64,000 bases of DNA from Schistosoma haematobium. Lineage: Eukaryota > Platyhelminthes > Trematoda > Strigeidida > Schistosomatidae. Shown here piece after piece: positions 1-12,607 of this stretch (position 1 is its first letter; each line of letters begins with the position of its first letter). The translations under genes and the position numbers were made by a program. The stretch is taken from positions 34,120,616 to 34,184,615 of the forward strand of contig NC_067196.1 of assembly GCF_000699445.3 (NCBI RefSeq), written 5' to 3'. The notes below the pieces were generated by a model. It saw nothing but the letters and a program-made list of their open reading frames with translations, did not search any database and was not told where the DNA came from.

Positions 1-380
1 AATTATAAGTGAACATAATTTTCTCATATATAATTTGTAGGATTGATTTTATCTGTCATTATTACTTAAACCATATATAGAGACAACTATCTAACCGTAA
101 GTTATTGTTCAAACGGTCACAAGATTGATTTCATGCTTTATCTTTTCCAAAACGTACATATAATACACTCGACGTGATAACTATGTATAAATACTGGCTC
201 AATATAAACAAAAACATACGTTGACCAATATTAGTTTGAGATATATAATAAGTCATATTCATCACAGAAACTGAAAGTTAAATAGTACTCCCTTATCGAT
301 GTTCATCTACTGCATACAAGTAAATAGCAGTAAATTCCAATGATGTTTTCGTTTCTGTGAACTTTGCGTTATACTTCAGG

Positions 381-411
381 AACTCATTGAGTGCCTTCAA
401 CGCAATGAGTT
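381..411. repeat. Perfect 9-bp inverted repeat (hairpin)
   Basis: AACTCATTG at 381-389 is followed after 13 bases by its exact reverse complement CAATGAGTT at 403-411. It lies 10 bases before a second, longer hairpin. Function unknown. Confidence 0.6.
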
Positions 412-420
412 GATCACAGG

Positions 421-487
421 ATTTTAATCTCTGAAAAATTCCCATAATTTTGTTTTAATATAGTGAGAATTTTCCAGAGATTAAAAT
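421..487. repeat. 21-bp inverted repeat (long hairpin)
   Basis: The arm at 421-441 pairs with the arm at 467-487 in 20 of 21 positions, around a 25-base loop. The folded length of about 67 nt is in the size range of microRNA precursors, but it could equally be a degenerate inverted-repeat element. No coding sequence overlaps it. Confidence 0.6.
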
Positions 488-1659
488 AGCAGTAAATAAA
501 TTAAGGCAATACCAACATAAATGGATCTGTTTTTAAAGATGGAAAAAATAAAATCATGATCGAAAATTGCCGTACAATTAAAAAAGCATTGTAAAATCGT
601 CTTGCTTACTTTTGGGACACAGTTTTTGTGTGACAAGTGTTTAATAGAGATGACTTTCTCATAAAAAAGCAGAGATGTCTTGGTCTATGCACGTATTATT
701 TATGAAGTTTAATATTTCAATCTTGCATCCTCTACCTGATATTTGCCATTGTTGTAACGGGTGTGACTGCAGGGTTTTTGATAAGCAGCGTATTTATCGA
801 TCGCTTCTGTGACAGTGGACACGTAATACACGTAAGGACGACCTAGTGCCCTGATTGGCCCTGCTTCGCTGTCTAGCCCCAGCCAGTTGAATCAAGAACA
901 CAAGTCACAGCCTCTGGGTTATGAATCATTGTATTTCAAACATACTCTATTTATATACCAAGCAAACAAACCACATCGTACCATAAAATAGGAAACAACA
1001 TTTGTACAATATTTAACAAGTGAAGTAAACATCGACCAATAAGAAATGTACATTTAAGGTCCAAGGCCACCGTAGACTTAACACAATAATTATTGGTACA
1101 TTTTCCCGACAATCCTAACAGCCTTTTAATTATACATGAAAATATCTGCACTTTTATACAGAACCGTCTGACTGAATTTTTGTAAAATTCGGTAAAAAAT
1201 ATTAACTAAGTCTTTTTTAAATACTAGATCCTTCCAAGTACATGAACTTCTTAAATCCAGATGTCAGTTAAACTCACAAAATCCTTTATTGTCTTTCATT
1301 GATTTAATGATCAACCACTGTGGTATGCTTTCACTAGCCAAGCTACTGAGAAGGTTAATTATAGCAAGCTATTGCTCACTTTTCAGTTTACTATATTTCA
1401 CCCCTTTTCGAGAACAAAAGAATGAAATTATCTGAACGATTAGTTTTGTAATGTTTTGTTCACCATATGTAATTATGTTTCTTAGGATATCTAACATTTA
1501 TGAATAAATAAAACTGATAAAACCATGTTGATAATACCGCCACTGAACTGATTCGACTCGACTCAGGAGAGAAGATAAAATCAGTAGATGAAAATTTATT
1601 TGAATGAGGGTTTGTGGTGGTTGTAGTGACTTTAATCGATTTTAATCTGTCTAGTCTAG

Positions 1660-1760
1660 ATTATGACCTTGGCGCAATAGGCTGAGCGGTTTAACCGTGA
1701 GTCTGGTACGCGTGAGTTCGAGATGGGGTAGAGAGAAAGCTATTCTAGAACCTGGCAAGC
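1660..1760 (+). repeat. tRNA-derived SINE-like fragment
   Basis: An A-box-like TGGCGCAATAGG at 1670-1681 and a B-box-like GAGTTCGAGA at 1714-1723 lie 44 bases apart, which fits the internal RNA polymerase III promoter of a tRNA-derived repeat. No matching acceptor stem flanks them, so this is not called a tRNA gene. Family unknown. Confidence 0.35.
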
Positions 1761-4085
1761 ACGCAAATGAGAGAACACAAGACAGTTGGAACACTCTGAA
1801 TTCTGAATTCGGATTAGTGCAAAAATGTACATGAATAAATAAGTGAATATCCTGACCACAACGTACGACAATTTGGGGAAATACAATTATGTCCAAAACT
1901 GGGAATTAGGGTAGAAAATAAGGTGCAAAATATTATGTTTAAATTACAATGGTTTCGGAACAAAAAAGGGTGTGGCAGTGAATGATACATCGAACGAAAG
2001 CTCATGTTCTGTAGAATAAGACAGGGACAAAAATAAATATAAGTGTTTTACAAGGTTTGAATAAAATGAAATAACGTCCCAAGAAATAGCTTTCGTAGTT
2101 TGTCTGGGCTTCTTATTTCCCCGTTCACAACACCTACGAAAGAAAATGATTTTATTTTGTCGTACAAACCCTATTCTTGTTTTGCTCAACAAATTGTTGT
2201 TTTATCAACCAATTAATTCCAAATCAGTGTGTCTAGAATTTGATTTAATCAAATTTAAGTACAGTTGAATAATAGTGACAAAAAGTTGGTTGTTAAAACC
2301 GGCATTTTTGTTTTGCTTTTTTATCTCATGATTTCTGGATAGGAATCTTCATCGACTTTTGAATTTCAAGGTCATCGTAATGCATCCGAACAACTTAGTA
2401 AACTATTGTGGGTTGAGGTATATTAAAGCTTCAGGTCAAAATGACGCACTGCTATTGTGACAGGGATCGATAAATTAGTCTTACGAATACGTGTGCAGTT
2501 TCAGTACACAGCATTACATATTACACAAACATGCTGAGAATATCTTATATCTTATACTAACAATATAATTTAGTTTCGTTTCAAGCTATTCACCTTTTAT
2601 CAAGGAAATCAGCTTATAATTTGGTTAACAGGCCCTGAAAACATGTAGAACAATCCTCTTTCCAATTTATCATCATCACCATTATAAGCATAACTAATGG
2701 ATAGTTACTTTAGTGTACTATATACTATGTTCTCAGAAATTACTACATTGATATGTTGATGGATATTAGGATAGTAATAACCGCAACAATTAATCCATAG
2801 TGTAATAAATAGGAAACAATGAAATGAAATTATAAAACATAACTACTTTCAAATGTTAATTATTTCGTTGTTCGTTTTGAACAATTTCTTATCTGTATCC
2901 AATAATTACGTGTGATGAAAAACTTTTACTCATATTCAAATGGCAAACATATCCAAATAGATCAGCAAGATTTAATCTTCTTCAGTAACAGAAATGAAAT
3001 CTTTTTTTTCCTAACCATTACTCATAAAACTTCTTAATTTTTGTCGTTTTCAGTATAATGGATAGTAGCTATCTTTTGAAATTGTTATTTCCTAATAATC
3101 TCATTTCTTTCCAAACTTCTGGTTCGACTAGCAATTTATTCGATATCAGTTTAAACAGCATCGTCTACGGGACTCATCATTCAATACTAGAACACTGTGA
3201 AATATATTTCTTAGTTTCAAGACTTTAAAACAAAGTGTGAAATCTAGAACCAAAATTTACCCCATAAGAATATTTTGTGATATCCATACATAGTGATGAG
3301 AGTAGATGAATACAAATAAGTTGGGTCTAAATGGGTTGTTTCATAACCATAGCTAAATTTGTATTTCTACAACGGGCCCGTCCAATTTTAAAAGGCCACC
3401 GTAACAAATGATCTTACTACCTGCGTGCATGAATTTTCTGTTTTCACTCATTATAACATAATCAGTTTCCACCTTCTGAATTTCCAAGTTAACATGTTCG
3501 GATAATCAACGACAAAAATATGTTTTTCAATACAGTAGTCTGTTAATTATCCATAAAACATTCATTTAGAAAGGTTTATGTGAATAAAAAAGCACATGGC
3601 TAAATGTTTCACCATAAATCTTTTACGTTTTCTAAGATAAATTCCTTTCTCTTATTCAGAAGAAAGTGCAATAATCCACCTTTATTCCAAATGGTTTATT
3701 TAAATTATGTATCTAATGTTTTAATATATTTTCGGAATGACAATAATATTATGCTCTTTAATCTGGATTTTAGCCGAAAACCTCTCATTATTTCCCTAGA
3801 CAACATCATCAGTATAAATTCTCTTCTATATAAACTATCTTGAAGAATTAAACTTGTTATTCTTTTAGAACATGTGACAAGATGAAGTAACTTCTATTAT
3901 TTTTCTTTGTTTATCATTTTGTGATTTTTACTCAGTTCGAAAAGAGAACGATGGTTGGATGGTCTTTCATGTGGTCGTCATGGTATCCCTGAAAATCTAG
4001 GTTCGGACATCTGCGGTAAGTAATACTACAGCAAGATTTATTCAGGGATAAAGCATCACATAGTGTAGATGAAAGTATAATAATT

Positions 4086-4165
4086 CCACCTTACTTACTT
4101 ACTTACGTCTGTTACTCCCAGTGCAGCATAGGCCGCTGACCAGCATTCTCCAACCCAAATTCCAC
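4086..4165. repeat. Fragment of a dispersed non-LTR repeat end with (TTAC)n
   Basis: A short TTAC run at about 4088-4106 leads into sequence mentioning GTTACTCCCAGTGCAGCATA and GGCCGCTGACCAGCATTCTC. From memory this is the common 3' end of an RTE/SR2-type schistosome repeat with a tetranucleotide tail. I could not check it against a library. Confidence 0.4.
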
Positions 4166-5301
4166 TTTATTGATATGTATATACAGGAGGAATATGTTTG
4201 ATGCGGATTAAAAGGAAATGAAAAAGCTTGTTTGTTAACTACCCTGTGATTAAGTTAGAATACATGATCATTTAGTCAAGAATTCATGTTGCAGCATGAG
4301 TTGTAATGTTGCATTATGTTACATTATGATTACTGTAGTGTGCAGGCAGTAAATTATTTTCTATAATCGACCACAGTTTAATTATTTACGGAATTGGTGA
4401 TGCTACTAGTTTGCAGAGTGGATATTCGTGAGGATAAAATATGTTGAATCAGTAGACCAAATAAGATCATGAATATCCAGCTTTATAACAAGTTTCGTTG
4501 TTTCGACTAGGTACTTTTATAACAATTTTTACTTGATTCGTTACGGATAATCAACCGAGCTGTTTTGTCTGTAATCGGATATTATGTTATTAAAGTCGTT
4601 GATCTCAGTGAAACATAAGGAAATTAAACGAAGAAAAACTACATAAGAGTTTTGAAGTTTAAACGGATGGTTGATAAAACATACAACTTCATTGAAGTTA
4701 GTAAGTTGTTAACCAGCTGGTATTCTCACATTTTTGGCTTAATAGGCACCTGATAACCAATTAAATTAGCTTTCGATACAAAAGATATTTCTATATAGAT
4801 TACCGATAAATAGGTATGATTAATGAATTTTTATCCCCTGAGTTTGAAAAAACATCTTTTACAAACCACACGAACATCATCTTATCTTTGTGGATCATTT
4901 TAATGCAATGTTCATTAAATGGAATTCGGTATGAACATGTATCATCCTAGAATTTATGATTTCTGTATTAGTAGATTCTTTCTGAGTATCTTCAGCTTGC
5001 ATTATGACATTCCCATACGATATATATTCCTGTAAAAGCACTTTTCTTCTAGACACCGGTACTTGATTTTTTGTTACATAGAATGACTGAAATATTGTTC
5101 AAGTCAAAATCTCCGATACAATGTAAACAGAGTATTACAAAACATTAAAATTTCGTCTAATCTCCATTGAAAAGTATTCAGTTGGCCACCTATTCCATTA
5201 ATTACTTACAACAGCTAGTGAAAACGAATTCCAAAACATTATTTCTGAATTCACTTGGTGATATTTACTTGTGTCTTTCCATTGTTATTTTGGACTGCAA
5301 T

Positions 5302-5470
5302 TGATCAGTCTCTTGTTGGCATATGTGCATCCTGTGCGGAATGCCTCGATATTGTCTGGGCACTGGATTCGAGTCCCAGAGCGAACATAAACTATGAGAT
5401 GCAGATACGTCCTAAATGGGACGAAACGTGTGTCCTGGATTCCACTGCTAGCCCCTATCCATCTTTGCTT
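5302..5470 (+). repeat. Smα-like SINE with a degenerate hammerhead ribozyme
   Basis: A B-box-like GGATTCGAGTCCC lies at 5365-5377. Downstream is a hammerhead-like arrangement: a core strand at 5402-5408, the stem GTCC-TAAAT-GGGAC, GAAA at 5423-5426, and a GTC cleavage-site triplet before CTGGATTCC. Schistosome Smα repeats are known to couple a polymerase III promoter to a hammerhead ribozyme in this order. The consensus CTGATGA core reads CAGATAC here. Three core positions, including the catalytic G8, are changed, so self-cleavage is not expected. Confidence 0.6.
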
Positions 5471-6917
5471 ATAAATCTATTTCTGAAGCTGAATATACAG
5501 TGATATCACTAACCCACTCTGAAAAGAGTGGTTGTAAATGCCCACTTTGGCACTCAAAATGATACAGAGATCATTAGAGTACTTACTATCCGGACTTTCT
5601 TAGCTAGGTATAACGTAACACACGAGAATCCTTCTAACTCACGTAAAGTCAAAACTAAACTATTAAATCGGTCTAACACGATGACGTCGTTACATGAAGT
5701 AGCCCCCATCTGATGTTTGTTATTAAAGCTCTCAATTATTTAATGTAAAGTATAGTACTTTGTAGTAGTTTAACGGGGAATTAAATAATGCTTATGTTGT
5801 TTAAACATATGATAGCTCGCTAGCTGTTTCCACTAACAACCTACACCTAACTTGTATATAGTAGTGTCAGGTGATAATATGTGAGTCATACATTAACTAA
5901 AATAACCCTCACAATTATTAGACTGTTTAAGCAAACAAAATGTATACTAACATTTATGAATTAGTGATATAAATAATACAACGATGTCGTAGACTGTTTC
6001 ATGATAGTTTATGAATATAAATGGTAATTCGGACCTTTACAATAGTATTCCATAGGGCACTGAAAACTAGAAAACCTTGCAGTCTAGTGTATAGCTTTAT
6101 ATACCAAAATAACTGAAAAAAGGAAATTTAGAAAATAAGAGTTAACTATAACGAGAGTTATCACAATGGCAATCATATAGAATATCATTTACTTCTAAGA
6201 AGGCATTTTACATATGCTAAGGGAAGCTACTATTCTTCTTGTTCAGTGCTTTTTGGGTTTAAAATCGACAAAAATACGAATAGTTATACTTTAGTCAATC
6301 GATTCACAATGTATCTGGGTTTCATTTTTAGGTCAACATAAATCCATGAAATAAACAACATATGAAGACGTCAGTGAATTAACCTGTAGGCTATTTGAAA
6401 TTTGACGCATTATCTATAATTGAAAAATCTTGATTACCGTTTCATCAGAAACATCAGTTAAGTAATATTACAACAAACATACTGAAAGCCTCGAGTTGTA
6501 AACTGCAAAAAGACAACAAACTCTGATGATACGAGATCATTGAAACAATAGATAAAATTCAATGAAAATCCAATTGATAATTACTGACTAAATGTCCGAT
6601 GAATAATTCAAATACACATCTTAAACTTTAGTGTTAATATCATAAAAATATAACATACTTTGATTATAATATATAATGAATAAGCAATATTTTGTATATG
6701 ATCATAATGAAAATCAACTTTTAGAGGTCAAATATTACTTTAATCATCACTGATAATAGTTGTGCTGATATATTGGATGGTTAGTTTTTGGAATGTTTAC
6801 GGAATAAATAATAATACAATTTAGAAACACAAATCATTTACAGTTTGGAATTCAGTTAACCATATGAATTGTTCGTAAATACTATACTCTTATTTCTACT
6901 TTTTTTTTATTACACAG

Positions 6918-7022
6918 AATGTCCTCAAGTACTCATCACTAAATCTTATTCTGCTATTGAATGTGATGAACTAGAATTAAAAGAGGGAGATCAAGTTAAT
7001 GTGCTTGTCAGCTTATCAGATG
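6918..7022 (+). CDS. SH3 gene, penultimate exon (first half of SH3)
   Basis: Acceptor TTATTACACAG ends at 6917 and donor GTATCC starts at 7023. The exon enters in phase 1 and leaves in phase 1, splitting the glycine before the conserved SH3 tryptophan. Confidence 0.65.
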
Positions 7023-9581
7023 GTATCCTTCAATTATTTTCACTTTATTTATATGACTACTTTTTTAAATATTTTTAATCACCATTCACCAAAGCTGGTT
7101 TCTAGTTATCTTTGTCGGAAATGATCATATATGCTGAAGTTAAAATATAGTCGATTTTTTCTTGTGCAGTCATTTGTTGTCACAGCACTCTAGACATTGC
7201 CTTATGTATTTATTGTCAGACTATGCGAATTAAATACCATACTATGCATGAACTTGAGGTTAGATTCATGTCCCAGCAATTTACAAATAAATAAATAAGT
7301 TGACATGGTTTATCGTTCTGTAGTTTGTCTTGTTATTTCACCTTCAAAAGATAGCTTCTGTTAGCAATTTATAAGACGTCAGTAGAAAGTTAAACCTCCA
7401 AATTCATCAACACCATGCACCCATTGATTGATAACTCCGAAGCTTTTTACTACTTTCACAGAGAAAGCCTCGTATTCTCGGTTACTTAGAGATATTGGTC
7501 AAGGTCTTATTGTAATGGATGAGAATACATGTGGGGATAACCAGTTGTGTCTTAATATAAAATTACAAAGTTATTTGGTCAAATGTGAGAACCATACAAT
7601 CAGCACTTTATTTGCAAATACTCCATCAATTGTTTCAAACTTCGTCGTTCCTTCAATGACATAACAATTACTCTGTTCCCGTCCTCTTCCATTCGATCTT
7701 CCAAACATTCTGCTGCCAGGCATTCCACTTCTGATTGCTGTTATATACTACTTATGTCGACACATGTATCATACATCGAAGCTGAATGTTTCAGAAAACA
7801 TTTTACTGTTTCTTAATTGATTAGCCACTGAGATTCAGCTGATCAGCCTCAGACTACGAACACTCAGTATTGATTCAAACCACTGAATCAAAAATATAAT
7901 GGTCCACATTTCCGAGCATACAACTTGGGTTATTGGTGATATTTATCTCACAAGCGATTTGATTCTCTATCAATGATTTTGAAATAAGAACTCCGTAAAT
8001 CAGCATAAACAACTGCTTCCCATGAGAAAAATATATTAGTATAAACTGCATTGCAATTGATTGATAAATTTAAAGTGGTGGAACAAACAGTGTTTGTGAA
8101 ATTGAATCCACACGTTAAGTGTTTGAAGGTAGTCGATAGTAAATCTTTGATCCAGCTTTCGTGCTACATGCTGTCCATCAGAAAAGCGCACCTATAGTCT
8201 TGAGGGGACCAGTGTTCCCTACGGATCCTTATCCCGTACCATCAAACCTGACAGTCAGAGACTATATCAGTGAGCTGTTCGAAGAGCGTCTGGCCTTTTA
8301 TAGGACTGAGTTGTTTACAGTTGATTGATCTCCATGTAGAAATCAATATCACGTATGTCCAGTCCTTAAAGTACTGATGGAAATCTATCGATAAACATAT
8401 TTGCGACAATGTAAGTTGACTTATTCACTTATCAGCGTAATTCATGCTAAACCTGATCTTTACACTTGCATTTACGTTTACAAGGATTCCTGAACATAAC
8501 CTTGATATAAAACGCTATGGGATAATTATAATAGACAACTTTTAAGGTTAATACATTTATTCCAAAAAGTATTAACTAACTATCTGAATTTGTTCGAAAG
8601 TCATTAAGTGCATTCATGTTTCAAATTTTTCACTGGTTTTTAAAAACCTTTTTTTTATAACACACGTACTTCTAAGGATCACCAAAACTTACACGATTTT
8701 ATTCACAGAAATATGGTCCTGATACCCACTGCTTGATATTATACCAGGAAATTCAGCACCTCCTATAAAAACTGTAACCGAAATTAATCTTATAAATGGG
8801 TAAACTCATTACTGAATTAGAGGGGAAAATATTTTATTGTAATTATTTATATAATAATATAGGACACTAGTAAGAGTTTGTATTATCTTGTTGCTGGTGG
8901 TTAACTGGACTCAGTGATTTAGTGCAGAACGCATATGACTTGGAATTGATTTACACTGAGTTCTAGTCTCGGTTTAAATAGCCCTGTTATGTCCAGCTAA
9001 AAAAATTACAGATAGGAAGGGACATGCATTCAATATTCCACTGCTAGCCACAATCCCAAAAATATTAATGGTGTAAGAGATCGATACACATTTAGCATTA
9101 AAGTTGCTGCAAGGATCATTAAATCTTAGTCAATAATTTTCTCTAAAAGAATATGTGTTAAATATTATAACTTTATGCAAAAAGTAGTATCAAAAAGAAA
9201 TCGCTTTTCAAAATAGCTCAAAATATTTTTATTTTACAGGAATAGTGATGCTTAAAAGTACATGTTAAATTTATTTATCTGATGTCTTCAGAAGAGAACA
9301 AGAATAACATAAAACTAATCATTACACCGTTTTTTAAATCCCTTATAGGCTGGCTCAAAGGAGCATTACCTGACGGTAGACGTGGATGGTTTCCAAGTCA
9401 TATTTGTACTGAAGTCAAAGACTCATCAATGAAACGTGAAAATATGAAAAATTTTATGCTTATGGAAGAAGCTAAAGCAGCCTACAGCGTGAGAAAAAGC
9501 CGTGAAACATTTGATGGTTTTCCTAAAATGAAAGATATTCAAAATAGTAATCGAGACTTAGGAAAAATTAAACCAAGATAA
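6918..9581 (+). CDS. SH3-domain protein, C-terminal end (ephexin-type Rho GEF-like), two exons
   Basis: Two exons (6918-7022 and 9349-9581) join in phase across G|GC to encode one SH3 domain of about 55 residues followed by a lysine-rich tail of about 50 residues ending at TAA 9579-9581. Seen: an ITKSYSA strand (in the ALYDY position), the acidic RT-loop DELELKEGDQVNVL, GWLKGALPDGRRGWFPSHI with the paired aromatic and proline residues that bind PxxP ligands. The preceding CPQV and the terminal location resemble the C-terminal SH3 of ephexin-family guanine nucleotide exchange factors (NGEF/ARHGEF group), which activate Rho GTPases at the membrane. That identity is inference, because no DH or PH exon is in the window. 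The gene converges on VANGL, 3.0 kb away. Confidence 0.6.
8130..8330. repeat. Possible dispersed repeat remnant
   Basis: This stretch is GC-richer and more complex than its surroundings (for example GAGGGGACCAGTGTTCCC). It resembles a dispersed schistosome retroelement segment that I recall only loosely. Both frames are broken. Family assignment is uncertain. Confidence 0.25.
8930..9060 (+). repeat. Highly eroded Smα-like SINE
   Basis: It ends in ATTCCACTGCTAGCC, the same segment that follows the hammerhead relic at 5440-5453. Upstream it has a B-box-like GAGTTCTAGTCTC at about 8958-8970. The ribozyme core itself is not recognisable. Confidence 0.45.
9349..9581 (+). CDS. SH3 gene, last coding exon
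   Basis: Acceptor CCTTATAG ends at 9348. The exon completes GW, the WFP motif and a basic tail, then stops at 9579-9581. An AATAAA at 9769-9774 could serve as its polyadenylation signal. Confidence 0.65.
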
Positions 9582-12500
9582 TACAACATATATAAAGAAC
9601 GATGATGAACTACATAGCTAGTAAACGAAATTATGTTTTTATTTTACTCTTTTCTCTCTTTTCAAAACCTTTCTTTTCTCATACTGAATGACCAAGATGG
9701 AATACTAGACAAAGTGTTGCCTAGCAATAATCCTAGGAAAATCATAATCTTACTTGCTTTTTATTTTTAAATAAACAATAACAAATAACAATCGCTGTTC
9801 ACCATTTACTTCTTAATGAATACAGCACTCAAAGAGTATAACAAATATGACCATCTTTAAACTTGTAAAATTTCTGTTAATTTTAAATATTTAAATGTGG
9901 AACTTTTTCAAAATATTCCAACTGAATCAAATCCATTATCAGAAATCGGACTTTAATTATGTACAAACTTTCAGTTTTTAAACTTTACGATTTTGATAGG
10001 TCACTGAAACTGTTTTACTAGTAACCGAGAATCCCCTCACACTAATCTTATTGATGAATTATAGTAATTCTTTTTACGAGTAACTACTATTTGTTCAGAA
10101 TTCTTAAAAATAACGATATGAAAATATTTATAATCCTATAATAATTTGGATAGTAAGTAATAAATAAGTATTTACAACCAGGATAGTAAGTAATAAAAGG
10201 TTTACAAGTGTTTGTTTACAAAACAAACAGCTTCAACGTTTACAATCACCGTGACCATATGCAGGTCTTTGTGATATTTGTTCATTTATCAGTTGGATGT
10301 TCTCATACCTTTATTTCTAACATCATTTCATATTACGTGACTAAACTTTATTCGTACGCGTATATGATAAACAAGCCTCACGCCATGTTAACAAATTGAC
10401 TGTTACTGTATAAACACTTATCAGGTCTATTTTACCTCTATAATACTAAGTTAGAATCTATTCTTACTTGAAAAGCTTAACACTTTCTATGTACGCGATG
10501 GAATTGATTACTTTTATTCTCATGACACTTAAGAAATTATGCAAATCCATATACGGATAAGCGCGTACACTAGTAAACTGATGTTTAAATCAAACAACAA
10601 GCATAGAAGACAATGAAACAGTTAATATCTGCCAGTCAATTAAGGTTTCAGTCATAAACCGTGACAGATACCTAGCTTTTGATACTTTTAATGACCAATA
10701 ATGACTGAACTACGTTTTTCCTTATAAATATATTCCTATAATATAATTTTGATTGTTCTGTGTATTTACTAGTTTATTCTCATTAAAATTATACGGCCAA
10801 CTGTAAATTAATTTGAAATTGTTCAGAACAAAACCACAAACAAAGGAAACTGAGTTATTCATATAGCTACTTTTAGTTATTTCCAAAGCAGCACCAGGTT
10901 TGAAACTCATTTACGAAGATGTAACACGTTCCTTACAACAACCAAACATTTAAATTCAGTTTAAAATCTTATAGTCAGATTGCATGCCTTTACTATAAAT
11001 GTGTATCATCATCAAATTCCAGTTCTCACAACAGATTGGATTAAGAAAACGCTCCTTTTACAGCAGTGCGTAGTTTTTCGTATGCATACATATAAACAAG
11101 CTCTAAGATGTAAAGCACTACACACATATTCTCTACACATGGGATGTGACGAGAATCTTAAACTATGATGTTTGTCTTTTATTGTTTCCATAAGCTCCGA
11201 TTTTAATGAATCTATATATCTGAATCAAGTACTTTGTATCCTAGTTAGAAAGAAATTGCATTTGAATCGAACTAAAAATGTTTGCATATTAATCTTACGA
11301 ACAACGTTATGATGGGCGGTGTCTTCGCGCTAATCGCCAGAACTGACTACTTGAGCGAGAAGACAAGAGCGTAAGAAAAAGCCTACTGGGCTACTGAATA
11401 AAATGCATAAACACTCATTTATTTAGATACATTACTACCCCTTAGAAAATCAATTAATTTCCTAGCCAATCATATTAATTTGCCCTTCAAGTCATTTCAG
11501 AGTGTTATTGAGGACCTAATTTGGTTACTTCTGTTTTGTTCAATACATCAGATAACTACTACCGTAAATGGAGATCGAATTATTGAATTTATCTACGCGA
11601 TAATTCGAATATGTGTATCGTTTACGGTGGGATTACATAAATTATCTCTAGTGGCATTTTCAGCATTCACAGAATGATGAATAAGTTCAAAGTAACCGGT
11701 GAGACATACTGTCGACTCACTCTACTCCTTGGAGTATTTACTTAGTATGTTCTACAACAAGTATTAAATATGTAAAAGCTAATCAGAAACAATAATTTCT
11801 ACATTATTTTTGACGAGGATGACATAATCCTTATTATCCATAGGTATCTATATCCATGTTCTATGTACGTTTGTGCATACATTACGCCTTCAATGTTAAG
11901 TCATAAAAACTGGAATACTATAGACACCTTAAGCGCGATTCAAGTAAATATCTTAAAGAATATTAACTCTAAATCATTTATACTCAGCTACATTTTATAA
12001 AAACTCGATGAGCAAAAGATCGAAATCCACTGAAGAAACAAGATTATTGACATTAACCGGTAATAACATCGATTAAACCGGTACACGGGAATAGTAATTA
12101 TAATAAAGCTAGAAGTAAACTTAATACATGATTCCTTAGGAAATGACAAGTGGAAGCTTGAAATGCAAGAAAAAGAAAATTAACAGCACAGCAAAATTAC
12201 TGTTGTTAATAATAACTTGTGACAACGATTTTTAAACCGATTCATAACAATTATTATAATGACTAGTAGTTAATCATCGAAAATAAATAAAAGCACCTGT
12301 AAACTTCAAAAGATGAACGTACATAAAGCAGCTCCATAAAACACAAAGCAAAAACAAAAAAATCAAATGCAATACAAACAATAATGTTAGACTGACCAAA
12401 AACAATAACTTGTGTGAAAAGCAAACGAATTCTGAACTTCATATAAATGCAAAAATTGACGAATGGATAAAACTGGATCGAGCAATGTAATCAGCATATT

Positions 12501-12607
12501 GGTCAATACCGGTGCATATTTAGAAATGCAAACCGAAATTGGGTTAAAAAAGCAAATGAGATGGATGAGATCACATTCCCTGAACATTGTAGAAGTCCAT
12601 TAGAAAG
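9582..12607. other. Intergenic region between the convergent SH3 and VANGL genes
   Basis: AT-rich, with no supported gene. It should contain the 3' untranslated regions of both neighbours. A short imperfect direct repeat beginning GGATAGTAAGTAATAAA is present at about 10147-10177 and 10181-10207. Confidence 0.6.

Larger units (their letters stand above)
1..6917. other. AT-rich non-coding stretch left of the SH3 exons
   Basis: No recognisable coding exon was found in either strand; the open frames here are short, low in complexity and without family resemblance. It probably is intron or upstream sequence of the SH3-domain gene, whose 5' part is missing. Small items inside it are listed separately: paired hairpins at 381-487, a tRNA-like SINE at 1660-1760, an RTE-type repeat end at 4086-4165 and an Smα-like repeat at 5302-5470. 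Confidence 0.5.
7023..9348 (+). other. Intron of the SH3 gene
   Basis: A 2.3-kb intron with GT..AG ends and no coding signal. It holds a possible dispersed-repeat remnant at about 8130-8330 and an old Smα-like copy at about 8930-9060. Confidence 0.55.

Noticed and set aside
1665..1740. Possible tRNA gene
   Set aside because: A- and B-box-like motifs are present, but no acceptor stem or anticodon arm could be paired around them. It is treated as a tRNA-derived repeat.
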